From NCBI GenBank assembly GCA_021851735.1, contig JAJZCD010000005.1, forward strand, positions 1-46,086: a stretch of 46,086 nucleotides of DNA. The letters run 5' to 3'. Position 1 is the stretch's first letter, and every line of letters starts with the position of its first letter. The position numbers and the translations under genes were made by a program. This DNA comes from a bacterium (GTDB lineage Bacteria; Patescibacteriota; Saccharimonadia; Saccharimonadales; UBA4665). Positions 1 through 8,187 of the stretch are shown one piece after another. A model generated the notes under the pieces. It was not told the DNA's origin. It saw only the letters and a program-made list of their open reading frames with translations, and ran no database searches.

Positions 1-2
1 AT

Positions 3-110
3 ACACTGTATACTTGGGGCTTTTTCGGTGCCAACGTAAAGGTCAAACCTTCGCAAGTCACACCAGTGGAACTGGTGGATTACCTTTGGGGATATTTAGA
101 TTACTTGTGA
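3..110 (+). CDS. C-terminal end of an unidentified protein, cut by the window start
   Basis: An open frame runs from the window edge to a TGA at 108-110 and reads TLYTWGFFGANVKVKPSQ... to ...LWGYLDYL. The composition looks like real protein (aromatic and charged residues well mixed), and the stop lies directly against the stop codon of the next, convergent gene with no gap. Only 35 residues are visible and I do not recognise a family. It could also be chance open frame. Confidence 0.4.
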   Translation, partial: TLYTWGFFGANVKVKPSQVTPVELVDYLWGYLDYL

Positions 111-476
111 TTACCAGACATATTTCCAAGCCGTACCATCCCACCAGCGGTAACCATACTCCTTGACGGGATCGTTATACGGACAAGTAGTGGTCGATAC
201 GGCACCAACGTTCCGGATGTCATTACCATATTCATAACGGGTGATAGGAGCACATACCGCAGCCGCTTCAACTCCATAGTGACATGAACCCTGTTCGTTC
301 AGTGTCGTAGTTACCTCATAGTTGTACGCCACAGTTGTTGTCGCTTTGGGCGCTGAGCATGCGCTTGTTAGAGAACTTGCATTGCTCGCCATGGCAAATG
401 TTGGCGACGCAATCGCACATAAACCTACCAATGCGACCGTCATGCTAGATATTCCATATTTTATTCGTTTTATCAT
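111..476 (-). CDS. Small secreted cysteine-containing protein with C-terminal RWWDG-W motif
   Basis: A 121-residue protein with a clear Sec signal peptide: basic MIKRIK start, hydrophobic core at about 11-24, and likely cleavage near residue 28 (PTFA-MA). The mature part is about 93 residues with four cysteines, enough for two disulfides. It ends in YGYRWWDGTAWKYVW; the RWWDG-x-x-W pattern resembles the short aromatic motif of DUF2510-type domains, but that match is only by eye. The start is supported by a strong Shine-Dalgarno (GGGAGG, 8 bases upstream) and a promoter at 501-529. It is transcribed alone and converges on the partial gene at 3-110. Function unknown; a secreted or surface role is the only safe inference. 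Confidence 0.75.
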   Translation of the reverse strand: MIKRIKYGISSMTVALVGLCAIASPTFAMASNASSLTSACSAPKATTTVAYNYEVTTTLNEQGSCHYGVEAAAVCAPITRYEYGNDIRNVGAVSTTTCPYNDPVKEYGYRWWDGTAWKYVW

Positions 477-500
477 ACAATTAACCTCCCATCCTTAATT

Positions 501-529
501 ATTGTAATGCTACGCTCATTGCTGGACAA
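501..529 (-). promoter_or_regulatory. Sigma70-like promoter of the small secreted protein
   Basis: On the minus strand TTGTCC (529-524), 17 bases, then TACAAT (506-501). Start of transcription would be near 494, giving an 18-base leader that contains the GGGAGG ribosome-binding site at 490-485. Confidence 0.6.
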
Positions 530-858
530 CCAAAATAACTATAGCAATACGCAGACGTATCCATCAAGTCATTGCGAAAATCCAACCACTATCGAGGTCT
601 TACGCCTGGATAACGCAACTACAGTAGACGCCTAGACTTTTTCCTTTTGAACCATATACGATAACTACCCAAAAATCCGCAGGATAGCACAGCCCATACG
701 CATTCGATACGTTACCGTGCCGGGCTATATCAATAAGATTGATAGTGATACACGGAGGAGCCATAATCCGCACCTTGAACCAATCGTACAAGGCTTGCTA
801 CATCGATGGAGCATATAGCTCATAGAATATATTGTGCAAGTCGCGTATATTCAGAAGT
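530..858. other. Intergenic stretch, no convincing gene
   Basis: Between the promoter of the secreted protein and the four-helix-bundle gene. A 63-codon minus-strand frame (600-791, TTG start, no ribosome-binding site) is present but has no recognisable motif and no good promoter, so I do not call it. TAGAAT at 823-828 could be a -10 box for the next gene. Confidence 0.4.
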
Positions 859-1305
859 ATGAAAAAACAATCTACCTCATTACGATCAAACCCAATTTGG
901 AAAGAGATGTATGCTTTAGCCGACTACATGTACGACCGGCAGGTTGAAATCACTGCGAAGTTCCCTGATGAACGATGGGTTACGGTAGCCAAGCTCCGCA
1001 ATACCGCAAACGATGCCATGTTTTACATATCACTAGCGATTGGCAGCAGCCATCTGTATGCGGCAGCATTCGAGTGGAATAGTGCGCGCAAGTACATATT
1101 TGCCATGCAAACTGAGTATATGTTTGCCGGCAAACAAAAGCTCCTGGACACTGAGCCGGAGATCATGAAAAGAATTGACAATCTGCTTCAGGAGGTCGAT
1201 ACACAATTGGCTGCTTCCGAAGAGGCAAGCAAGGAGAAAGACCGTAAAGACCTAGAACCCTGGCTTGAGAAACATCGGCTTTGGAAAGAGATAAACAACA
1301 ACTAG
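859..1305 (+). CDS. Four-helix-bundle protein (23S rRNA IVP / Avd-like)
   Basis: A 148-residue, almost wholly helical protein. The first half has the layout of the four-helix-bundle family: W-x-x-m-x-x-L on helix 1, KFPDERW in the first turn, then a helix beginning KLRNTAND and ending AIG. Known members are encoded in 23S rRNA intervening sequences or act as accessory proteins (Avd) of diversity-generating retroelements. Neither rRNA nor a reverse transcriptase is nearby, so this is an orphan of unknown role. The ATG at 859 is chosen over the in-frame TTG at 832 because 832 overlaps a likely -10 region and has no ribosome-binding site. The C-terminus is highly charged (EEASKEKDRKD). Confidence 0.6.
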   Translation: MKKQSTSLRSNPIWKEMYALADYMYDRQVEITAKFPDERWVTVAKLRNTANDAMFYISLAIGSSHLYAAAFEWNSARKYIFAMQTEYMFAGKQKLLDTEPEIMKRIDNLLQEVDTQLAASEEASKEKDRKDLEPWLEKHRLWKEINNN

Positions 1306-1608
1306 CGAGTTTGTTGCCACCAAGCATGCTGGTGCAGCCGCAAGCGCTTGGCTCTGAGTTCGTCACCAGTCGACTCTCCATACGCACTGGAAACGGAAGA
1401 CTTAGGGGCACCAGTTTGTGGCAACCACTGCGATTCCTTGCATCGCTATCTTGCTTCTCCTAGAATGTAGCCATAGCCTTTATAATCAGGGAACGCTAGG
1501 AAGGCTTGGCAAATAGCTTGAGGGATAACCTAACAGATAGTCAACGTATCTTGCAGAAAGTGCATAGTACTGCATTGTAAATCATACATAAGGCATAAGG
1601 ATAAAAGA
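1306..1608. other. Intergenic stretch with an isolated TATAAT, no gene
   Basis: Contains a perfect TATAAT at 1481-1486 without a recognisable -35 box, and a 10-bp palindrome CAAGCGCTTG at 1341-1350. Short frames here have no coding character. The region probably holds the promoter of the next gene. Confidence 0.4.
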
Positions 1609-2676
1609 ATGAGTGACCAAGTATACCCAGACCCAATAACAGCCTATGAAGCACTGATAGGGCCTTCCGGACCAGGTGTCTCATTACATGATATTCGTAA
1701 CGAGCCCAGCTTAGTCGACATTAGTGAATCATGGCTACAGCAGCATGGGATTAAGCCAAACGATCCAGCAGAGGCACAGGATCTTATATGTAGAGTCCAG
1801 GATACTATTTGGAAACAATTTACGATCTCACTGTGCGGCGAATTACCAGAAGAGAAAGTTGATGCGTTTGATCAGGTCTGGAGTGCTATACCTAGCGTAG
1901 AAGTAGCTCTTGCCTGGCTAAAAATATATTTCCCAGGTTATGACGCGCTGGCAGAACGCGCCCAAGCAGCTATTACCCATGAAATTGAAGCTGCCACATA
2001 TAAGAAGCAGCTGGTATCGTCTTGGGCTAAGCTAGCATGGCACAAAAAGCCGGCTTTTTCTGGAGACCTTCTCAGCCCAACGCAATTAGTAAAATGGGGT
2101 CTGATCAAAAACGAACAAGACAGTGAGCGTAAGCCCCTCATTGAAAAAATATATAAAGAGCTAGAAAGACGCGTCGGCTTAACTATAGCAGCTATCATGA
2201 CTGATGAGCAGTTGTACGATTTCGAGTCTACAGGTAAAAGTGATAGCTCTGCCGACGATGACGACCAAAAAGAAAAACTTCTCGAAGACGCCGTTCCCTA
2301 CTACAAAGTCATAGTCAGCGCAGAAGCAAGAAAACTCGGCTCTGACATCCAGAACAGCTATCATAAACTTGATCTGATTGAGAATCACCAGCCAGACGTT
2401 AGCGACCAACTACACGATTTTCTAGAAAATTACGTAGTAGATAGCTCCGTTGAAGAGACTGCCGACGCGCTGCACAGCCCTGAGGTTAGACGATACTACA
2501 TAGACTGGTTACCATACGAGCTACTCAAGGCCGTGAATTCAAAAAGAATAACACCTAGATATATGAGTGAATACCTCCAACTACATTTTGAGAGTCAGCA
2601 AGACATAGATAAATGGCTACGAGACCGGTGGACCCTATGGTTCGACAAACCTTATCCTGAGATACCCACGGAATAA
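1609..2676 (+). CDS. Hypothetical cytoplasmic, mostly helical protein
   Basis: 355 residues, no signal peptide or membrane segment, acidic and helix-rich. A segment near residues 75-130 (L-x-GELPEEKVDAFDQV... then SVEVALAWLKIYFPGY) resembles the short DUF5663-like helical repeats found in CPR proteins: helix, 'Fe-x-V', then a second helix ending in a '(F/Y)PgYd' turn. The resemblance is by eye only. The start is good: ATG with AAGGA seven bases upstream. It is a single gene converging on the alpha-galactosidase. A conserved W-x-x-x-W-F pattern closes the protein. Function unknown. Confidence 0.7.
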   Translation: MSDQVYPDPITAYEALIGPSGPGVSLHDIRNEPSLVDISESWLQQHGIKPNDPAEAQDLICRVQDTIWKQFTISLCGELPEEKVDAFDQVWSAIPSVEVALAWLKIYFPGYDALAERAQAAITHEIEAATYKKQLVSSWAKLAWHKKPAFSGDLLSPTQLVKWGLIKNEQDSERKPLIEKIYKELERRVGLTIAAIMTDEQLYDFESTGKSDSSADDDDQKEKLLEDAVPYYKVIVSAEARKLGSDIQNSYHKLDLIENHQPDVSDQLHDFLENYVVDSSVEETADALHSPEVRRYYIDWLPYELLKAVNSKRITPRYMSEYLQLHFESQQDIDKWLRDRWTLWFDKPYPEIPTE

Positions 2677-2836
2677 CCACAGTTCAAGAAGTAAGGATAC
2701 CAGTCATTTTTGGCGTCCACATCGTAGCCACCTAATGAGCGTTCGCATAGACGCAAGCCCACTTTCTAGAAACCGCTACGATCAACCTCGTACATACGAT
2801 AGCATGTCAACTTTTGCAGCTCTAGGCACGCAATAA

Positions 2837-4165
2837 TTACAGCTCCACCTTATACATAACTACACCATGAGAAGGGACAACCGCAGCAACAGTACCCTTC
2901 GTTTTGCTGGAGGTATGCGTCCACACGTTGCGGAGGATATATGAAGGCCGGCTTTTGAGGCCTATTTGTGTAGTTGTCGTTCTAATAACCGCGGAAGTAC
3001 TCGTATTATTAAACAACAAGACTGCGTCGCTCCCACCTAGTAACGGTTTAGCGAGTATCCAATGCCCACTAGATCGGCTGACCAGGTGTCCTTGCTCACC
3101 CAGAGGGTCCTGATCTATAGCAATAACCTCTGAATTGGTCAGGATTTGTTTAGTGGCTGTCGACATGCTCGCAAGATCATTTCCGGCTATGAGAGGTGCT
3201 GCTTCTTCTGCCCAGAGGCTAAATTCAGCGCGACTTACCGTTGTACTCATAGTACCGTTCCCAACTTCAAGCATATCCGGATCGTTCCAGCCTCCCGGCT
3301 TGGCATAGCCGTGCAATGCTAAATCGTACGATTCATTAGACGGCAGACCCTGAACACCGAGAATATGCCGGACCATCTGAGTATAGCTCGCTGAGATATC
3401 GTGAGTGACGCGCCACATATTAGCGAACTTGGGAGCCCATTGCCAGTCGTGGTTATGGTCGTTGCCATTATTAACATTAGCATCGTTGACATCAAAGAAG
3501 ATTGGGCGGCCGGTAGCTTTTAAGGCACGCGCCATACGCTGCGCGTCACCCTCAGCTATAGAATCGGGTATAGTGCCACGTGTCGTAGTGCCTGGTACGT
3601 TGCAATAATCAAACTTAAGATAGTCAACTCCCCACGAAGCAAACGTTTTTGCATCTTGCTGGTAATGGCCATAGCTACCCGCTGACGTGCCAGCGCAGTT
3701 AGTCCGCCCAGCACTCGTATAAATCCCAAACTTCAAGCCCTTGGAGTGTACGTAATTCGCCAACGCCTTGATGCCATCGGGGAACTTGGCAGGGTTAGCA
3801 ACCAACTGACCCTTGCTGTTACGCTGCAACATATCCCAACCGCCATCAAGATTCACATACGTATATCCGGCCGCCGCCATTCCCGAAGAAACTAGCGCCT
3901 GTGTCTCCCGCTTAACGGTCGCTCCTGTTACGGAGGTACCAAAATGGTTATAGCCGTTCCAGCCCATGGGAGGAGTCGGAGCAATCGCGCACATTGCAGT
4001 ACAGGCAACTGGTGCGGCGACTGCGGAGAATACCCCATAAATTCCACCAACGATGGCGATCGTTACAAATATGAGAATCCTAGTCTCTGACAATTTACGC
4101 CAGATACTGCGATGATTGTGCAGGTGCTTTGAACCTGGGCGGGGTAACTTCTTCTCGCGTACCAT
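2837..4165 (-). CDS. Membrane-anchored GH27 alpha-galactosidase
   Basis: A 442-residue clan GH-D (GH27, melibiase-type) glycosidase that would release terminal alpha-galactose outside the cell. After a basic N-terminus and one membrane segment (about 30-51) comes TPPMGWNGYNHFG, the GH27 start signature, then LDGGWD, the nucleophile in YLKFDYCN (Asp186), the acid/base in MWRVTHDI (Asp256), and GGWNDPDMLEVGN. A C-terminal beta-sandwich of about 80 residues completes the usual fold. An in-frame TTG lies at 4240, but it is upstream of the promoter -10 box at 4224-4219, so the ATG at 4165, with AAGGG ten bases upstream, is the start. It has its own promoter in the gap behind the surface-protein operon. 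Both catalytic Asp residues are present. Confidence 0.9.
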   Translation of the reverse strand: MVREKKLPRPGSKHLHNHRSIWRKLSETRILIFVTIAIVGGIYGVFSAVAAPVACTAMCAIAPTPPMGWNGYNHFGTSVTGATVKRETQALVSSGMAAAGYTYVNLDGGWDMLQRNSKGQLVANPAKFPDGIKALANYVHSKGLKFGIYTSAGRTNCAGTSAGSYGHYQQDAKTFASWGVDYLKFDYCNVPGTTTRGTIPDSIAEGDAQRMARALKATGRPIFFDVNDANVNNGNDHNHDWQWAPKFANMWRVTHDISASYTQMVRHILGVQGLPSNESYDLALHGYAKPGGWNDPDMLEVGNGTMSTTVSRAEFSLWAEEAAPLIAGNDLASMSTATKQILTNSEVIAIDQDPLGEQGHLVSRSSGHWILAKPLLGGSDAVLLFNNTSTSAVIRTTTTQIGLKSRPSYILRNVWTHTSSKTKGTVAAVVPSHGVVMYKVEL

Positions 4166-4218
4166 GTCGAATATTCCCTTGTTTTCTATGTTATGAGTAA
4201 GTATGTACCGATGGCTAG

Positions 4219-4248
4219 ATAGTAAACTCATAGTAACCAAAGTGTCAA
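4219..4248 (-). promoter_or_regulatory. Promoter of the GH27 gene
   Basis: A perfect TTGACA -35 (4248-4243), 18 bases, then TACTAT (4224-4219). Predicted transcription start is near 4212, giving a leader of about 47 bases. This excludes the upstream TTG (4240) and ATG (4231) as starts. Confidence 0.65.
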
Positions 4249-4336
4249 CTGTTTAGTTAGCAGTACCGTACACCTTTTGTGTATTGGAGCAACATAAAAT
4301 AACAGCCACCGCTAGTGCCTAAAAACACATCTTGTA

Positions 4337-5365
4337 CTACGCCTTGTTAGAGTGATCAGAGTGATGGCCAGTGCCCATGCGTAATCTACGGGGATAACGT
4401 ATTATGAAGTGTAGTATTTTCCGGAGGAGAGTTTTCCCATATTTGATCAGCACCACAAGTATCGCAACCAAAACAGCCGCAGCGGGTATGACGACCCGCA
4501 GGTTTAGATACAGAAAACGCTTGTTAACGACAGTGAAGGTAGAAGCATTAGCGTCCTTGTACTGGAGCTTGAGCCGATACATTCCCGATTGTGCATACAG
4601 GTTGTGCCGGAACGGCAGCGTTGTCTCGAATAACCGGCTGGTACCCGGCAAAATAAGGCCTGAACCTGGATTAACGACCGTGGTACCTATAATGTGGCCT
4701 CCCGGGTCGTACAAGGTAAGTTGCGCCCTGGGCGTAGTTTGCGTATTACCTTGGTTACGGAATGTTAGATAGTTCGTGACGGGCAGACTGAATCGCAGTG
4801 AGCCAACTGTAAAAGGTAACAACCGTATAGCATGGGTTCCTCCTCCCGCTGTCGCAAGGAATACAAGGGAAGCGACACTTGAACGTATAGAAACATTGGT
4901 TCGCGTACCGGGCAATATACTGTCCGCAGGGCTAAAGATAACTGCACCGTAATGGCCGCCGGGAGCAAGCTTGTTGACGTTATTAATATCTACCGTAACA
5001 CGCTTTGTCTGATGTGGTGTTAACACAATCGCAGCATCCGGAAAACTAATAGCACCCTCGAGGCTATGTGGATTCGTGCTTGGCTTGTATTTCGACCCGT
5101 AAAAGCTAACCGCTCCAGTTTCATTGAGCGCTCCGAAATCTAGGGCATCCAATTGGATTAGCAACGTTTTTCCAGTCAAATTCGTGACATCAATGCTCAA
5201 TGTCTTGTGCGTCTCGCCGGGATCGAGCTGCAAATTTGTCAGTGCCGGGGATACTCGTATGGTATTAGCACTGACAGCGGCAGCGAAAGCATTCGTGTGA
5301 GAGAATACAAAAAAGACGCATACACCAAGTAACGATACGACCAAAAGGCGCACATGGTGCATCAT
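4337..5365 (-). CDS. DUF916-like Ig-fold surface protein with C-terminal membrane anchor (second copy)
   Basis: 342 residues: signal peptide (cleavage near NAFA-A, about residue 28), two beta-rich domains, then a membrane helix (about 293-310, VVIPAAAVLVAILVVLI) and a basic tail facing the cytoplasm. The start 'ANTIRVSPALTNLQLDPGETHKTLSIDVTN' and 'PGGHYGAVIFSP' follow the pattern of DUF916-type domains, which in Gram-positive bacteria sit beside WxL-domain surface proteins. It is a paralogue of the gene just upstream (same domain order, shared 'LPGTSRLF/LPGSSRLF' motif) and overlaps it by four bases (ATGA), so the two are translationally coupled. Ligand unknown. The family name is assigned by eye. 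Confidence 0.75.
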   Translation of the reverse strand: MMHHVRLLVVSLLGVCVFFVFSHTNAFAAAVSANTIRVSPALTNLQLDPGETHKTLSIDVTNLTGKTLLIQLDALDFGALNETGAVSFYGSKYKPSTNPHSLEGAISFPDAAIVLTPHQTKRVTVDINNVNKLAPGGHYGAVIFSPADSILPGTRTNVSIRSSVASLVFLATAGGGTHAIRLLPFTVGSLRFSLPVTNYLTFRNQGNTQTTPRAQLTLYDPGGHIIGTTVVNPGSGLILPGTSRLFETTLPFRHNLYAQSGMYRLKLQYKDANASTFTVVNKRFLYLNLRVVIPAAAVLVAILVVLIKYGKTLLRKILHFIIRYPRRLRMGTGHHSDHSNKA

Positions 5366-6423
5366 TTTCGCACTTTTTTACTTAAATGGTAGGCTCGTGC
5401 AACAAGTTTGCGCCCCATCCCAAAAAGACCGACCGCAGCAAGGATAACGAACAAAAGAGAGATGCTAAGTATTTTCCATGGTATGACCCAAAATGATACT
5501 ACAGCGGTCGTCGGTATGTCCATAGATCCGTTGTTGTATACCATAACCAGTTTGGCATAGTATTTTCCGAATCGAAATTTCTTCGCATTGGAAAAGTTCC
5601 ATTGCAGCCGCTGAACAACGTTACCATGCTTGTCAGTGATTTTTTGGCCGTTTACTAGTTTTGGTACGTATACAGGGAAACCATCCGCAAAGGACTGCCG
5701 GAACAGTCGTGACGAGCCAGGTAATACATTACCGGCCGCCGGATTAATGGGTAGCGTGTCTATAACATTGCCACCTGACGGGTTACGGCTAATATATATG
5801 TCCCCTGAGGGAGGCAAGTAGATATTCCCCGTATTCTTAATCAGGACTGAAAATTGAGCGGGCAGGAATTCAAATAGCTTCTTATTAATAGAAAACTTAG
5901 ATACTTTAAGCTGTGGATGTTCATTGCCATTTTGAGCGTTAAGCAACACCAGCACCGCATTACCTGATTTGACACTCTCCGTATTGTGTTTAATTGGGAG
6001 TGCAGCAGTTTGCGGCTTAAACACAACTGCATAGTAGTAGCCCATACTGGCCGTTGCAGGTAAAGTAATAGTCATCGTAATGGGCGACCATATGTTCGGC
6101 TGAGCTACAAGTGACGTTTTCGAGAACTTCACCCACTTCAGAAAAGCATCTGATGCCTTGCCAGGATAGATTTGTGCCTGACCGCTCGTACCATATGGAC
6201 GAAAAGTCTCAAGCTGCACGCCGATTCTAATTGGAACCGATTCATTATTCTCAACTTGCAGGGTAGTCGTGACACTGTGGCCCGGTTTACCCGTAAGGTT
6301 CACGGATATAGGTGTCGTCGTAATGTTTGTACCCTGTACACTTGGTAGTGCAAAGGCGTCTTGGCTAGTGACACAGCACAGTACTACAAGAAGTACACTT
6401 ATAAACGACAGGCATTTTTTCAT
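5362..6423 (-). CDS. DUF916-like Ig-fold surface protein with C-terminal membrane anchor (first copy)
   Basis: 353 residues with signal peptide (MKKCLSF..., cleavage near DAFA-L), DUF916-like beta domain (ITTTPISVNLTGKPGHSVTTTLQVENN; MGYYYAVVFKP), a second beta domain with GNVLPGSSRLFRQSF, and a C-terminal membrane helix (about 312-335) followed by a Lys/Arg tail. TACAAT at 6440-6435 on this strand, 11 bases before the ATG, may give extra transcription, but there is no good -35. It lies 34 bases behind the secreted WxL-like gene and overlaps the second copy by four bases. Likely both proteins hold partner surface proteins at the membrane. Confidence 0.75.
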   Translation of the reverse strand: MKKCLSFISVLLVVLCCVTSQDAFALPSVQGTNITTTPISVNLTGKPGHSVTTTLQVENNESVPIRIGVQLETFRPYGTSGQAQIYPGKASDAFLKWVKFSKTSLVAQPNIWSPITMTITLPATASMGYYYAVVFKPQTAALPIKHNTESVKSGNAVLVLLNAQNGNEHPQLKVSKFSINKKLFEFLPAQFSVLIKNTGNIYLPPSGDIYISRNPSGGNVIDTLPINPAAGNVLPGSSRLFRQSFADGFPVYVPKLVNGQKITDKHGNVVQRLQWNFSNAKKFRFGKYYAKLVMVYNNGSMDIPTTAVVSFWVIPWKILSISLLFVILAAVGLFGMGRKLVARAYHLSKKVRK

Positions 6424-6457
6424 ACGCTTTCTTTATTGTACAGGTGCGTTTAGAAAA

Positions 6458-7513
6458 CTAGAAGCTTCCCGCACCAATGATCGTTATGGTGTCTGCATAG
6501 TCAGCAGCGGCAGGTGTAGTTGGAGAGATCGCGGCATACTCCTTAACCGTAACTATAGCGCCGTTAGCTGTACCCGTAGATGACGCTATCTGACGAGGCG
6601 TTCCATCCAAGCCGCTCCCATTTCCTGCACCTGATGACGCATACGCAGCTGTAGCAGACGTCGTACCCGCGCCTGAACCTTGTGTAATGCCCGCTGCGGG
6701 CAAACCAGTGAGATATCCCTCAGTACCAGCCACCAAGGTTCCGTTCGTACCAGGCGTTTTAGATGCAATGGTATAGTTCTCCGTGGCAGATTTAAGCCCT
6801 GAATTAGCATCAGACGCCCACAAGAACCAACCATATGTTGCGTTTGTGTTGACGGTCGCAGTAATACCGGTCGTACCAGTTACCGAGCCCGTCGATAGCG
6901 TTCCCAGGTTATCCGCATTCGCATTGAGTGCTAGCGTGAACGATGGCGGTACAGTTGCACTGACGGTCACTTGGTCATTGCTAATAATATCCGTTTCAAC
7001 TGTCTGGGCGGCATCAGTGCCGGCGGTAATCACGACGGGCTGTTGCCCAGTAGTTGTAGGATTCGTAGTGATCGCACTGCCGGTCAGGACGCCACAGTAT
7101 GATGTGCTCGGACTTAAGGCCGACATTGACGAGAATGTAATGAGCCCCGTAGCGCCACCTGCCGCAGTTGGAGTACCGGGTAGGTTTAAAGAAGCCCCCG
7201 TAATTGCCGTACAGTTAACTGCGTTGTACGTCTGCGAATATGTTTGGGTTGTGTTTATTGATCCGTTAGTAGCTCCCGTGTAGTTTGGGAAAGATAGCGT
7301 GAGTGTGCTGCCAGTATTGCTACTAGAAGTCGTAAACTCAAAAATAATAGCAGAAGCCGCCCCTGCGTCCATATTAGTCAGAATAACTGAAGAATGCGTT
7401 AAGTATGTTGCTGCGGATACACTCTGGGTAACCATAAAATTGGCAGCTACTAGTAATAAAGCACCCGCGAGAAGTGGTAACTTCCCCCTAACTTTTCCTT
7501 TCGCTTTCAGCAT
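6458..7513 (-). CDS. Secreted Ser/Thr/Ala-rich surface protein, WxL-like
   Basis: 351 residues: signal peptide with cleavage near SVSA-A (about residue 34), then a low-complexity Thr/Ser/Gly/Ala beta-rich mature protein with no lysine-rich anchor. The last about 160 residues (TVSATVPPSFTLALN... to ...ADYADTITIIGAGSF) follow the beta-sandwich plan of WxL-type cell-wall-binding domains and of many CPR surface proteins. The end 'DYADTITIIGAGSF' parallels 'TDYQEVLNFVAAASY' in the gene at 8188-9231. Two cysteines (NCT, YCG) may form a disulfide. The start is set by a promoter whose -10 ends eight bases before the ATG. Expected outside the cell, perhaps held by the two DUF916-like proteins downstream. 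Confidence 0.7.
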   Translation of the reverse strand: MLKAKGKVRGKLPLLAGALLLVAANFMVTQSVSAATYLTHSSVILTNMDAGAASAIIFEFTTSSSNTGSTLTLSFPNYTGATNGSINTTQTYSQTYNAVNCTAITGASLNLPGTPTAAGGATGLITFSSMSALSPSTSYCGVLTGSAITTNPTTTGQQPVVITAGTDAAQTVETDIISNDQVTVSATVPPSFTLALNANADNLGTLSTGSVTGTTGITATVNTNATYGWFLWASDANSGLKSATENYTIASKTPGTNGTLVAGTEGYLTGLPAAGITQGSGAGTTSATAAYASSGAGNGSGLDGTPRQIASSTGTANGAIVTVKEYAAISPTTPAAADYADTITIIGAGSF

Positions 7514-7521
7514 ATAGCTTT

Positions 7522-7550
7522 AGCATAAGCATTTGCGTAAAAAGTGTCAA
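7522..7550 (-). promoter_or_regulatory. Consensus promoter directly ahead of the WxL-like gene; leaderless start
   Basis: TTGACA (7550-7545), 17 bases, TATGCT (7527-7522), then eight bases to the ATG at 7513. Transcription should begin at or next to the start codon, so there is no room for a ribosome-binding site. It lies inside the surface-protein operon and would let this gene be expressed separately from those upstream. Confidence 0.7.
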
Positions 7551-7561
7551 CGCTTTTTACG
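7536..7561. repeat. 9-bp perfect inverted repeat bracketing the -35 box
   Basis: CGTAAAAAG (7536-7544) and CTTTTTACG (7553-7561) are perfect complements separated by eight bases, and those eight bases contain the TTGACA -35 box of the downstream gene. A-T rich arms and no following T-run argue against a terminator; an operator that a repressor would use to mask the -35 is the simpler reading. Confidence 0.55.
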
Positions 7562-7574
7562 GGTAAATGTTCAG

Positions 7575-8180
7575 TCAACCGTTCCATTGCCATGATTGTA
7601 GAACCTGAGAGAACGTCTCAGACAACTCCTTGAGAGCATTCGGGTCATCAGCACTTAGCGATATATCGGCTGATTTATCGCCGTGCAGCAAAAATGCCAC
7701 ATCAGCAAAACCGTACGATTGCATATCAGCAAAAACTATAACGGGCTTGCCCTTTATATGTTCAACCGTTTCGCGGTATCGGCCAGGTTGTTGCACCCTC
7801 AGATTGTATGCACTATCATCCCGCAGTGTCGGACCGGCCAACTGGTAGACCGAAACAGTGAGGCTCCACGGTTCACCACTCCTGTAGCCAAAGGAGTACG
7901 CGTCCAGCTCTTGCGCATGTGGCGCTTGCGATGTTCTGGGCGTAAGACTCTCAGGATGACTAAAGCTAATGTATGCATCGTGCACCGTAACCGGTGACGC
8001 ATTAAACGTATGTACGGGCATCTGGATATTGGACGTTGTAAACCGTGTCGTACTCACCGGTTGGGACAGATTACGCACAGCGATCACGGCAACACCGACG
8101 CTACAGATCAGTACTACAGCCACACACATAAACATGATTTTTTTCTTGCGACTTATGGTACGCAGCAGCATGCGTGGCAT
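7575..8180 (-). CDS. Membrane-anchored hypothetical protein
   Basis: 201 residues with a basic start (MPRMLLRTISRKKK), a single membrane helix at about 15-36, and an extracellular domain of about 160 residues. The domain reads like a small alpha/beta lipoprotein-type fold ('DAYISFSHPESLTP', 'PWSLTVSVYQLAGPTLRDDSAYNLR', 'KGKPVIVFAD', 'ADISLSADDPNALKELSETFSQVLQSWQW'), similar in plan to PsbP-like or other 'short-term stress' domains, but I do not recognise the family. It follows the secreted protein at 8188 by seven bases, so it is in the same operon. Confidence 0.65.
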   Translation of the reverse strand: MPRMLLRTISRKKKIMFMCVAVVLICSVGVAVIAVRNLSQPVSTTRFTTSNIQMPVHTFNASPVTVHDAYISFSHPESLTPRTSQAPHAQELDAYSFGYRSGEPWSLTVSVYQLAGPTLRDDSAYNLRVQQPGRYRETVEHIKGKPVIVFADMQSYGFADVAFLLHGDKSADISLSADDPNALKELSETFSQVLQSWQWNG

Positions 8181-8187
8181 AGTACGC

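Noticed and set aside
600-791. 63-codon minus-strand frame in the first intergenic gap
   Set aside because: TTG start, no ribosome-binding site, no promoter and no recognisable motif; could be chance.
859-1305. Diversity-generating retroelement around the Avd-like protein
   Set aside because: No reverse transcriptase and no template/variable repeat pair could be found by eye in the window.
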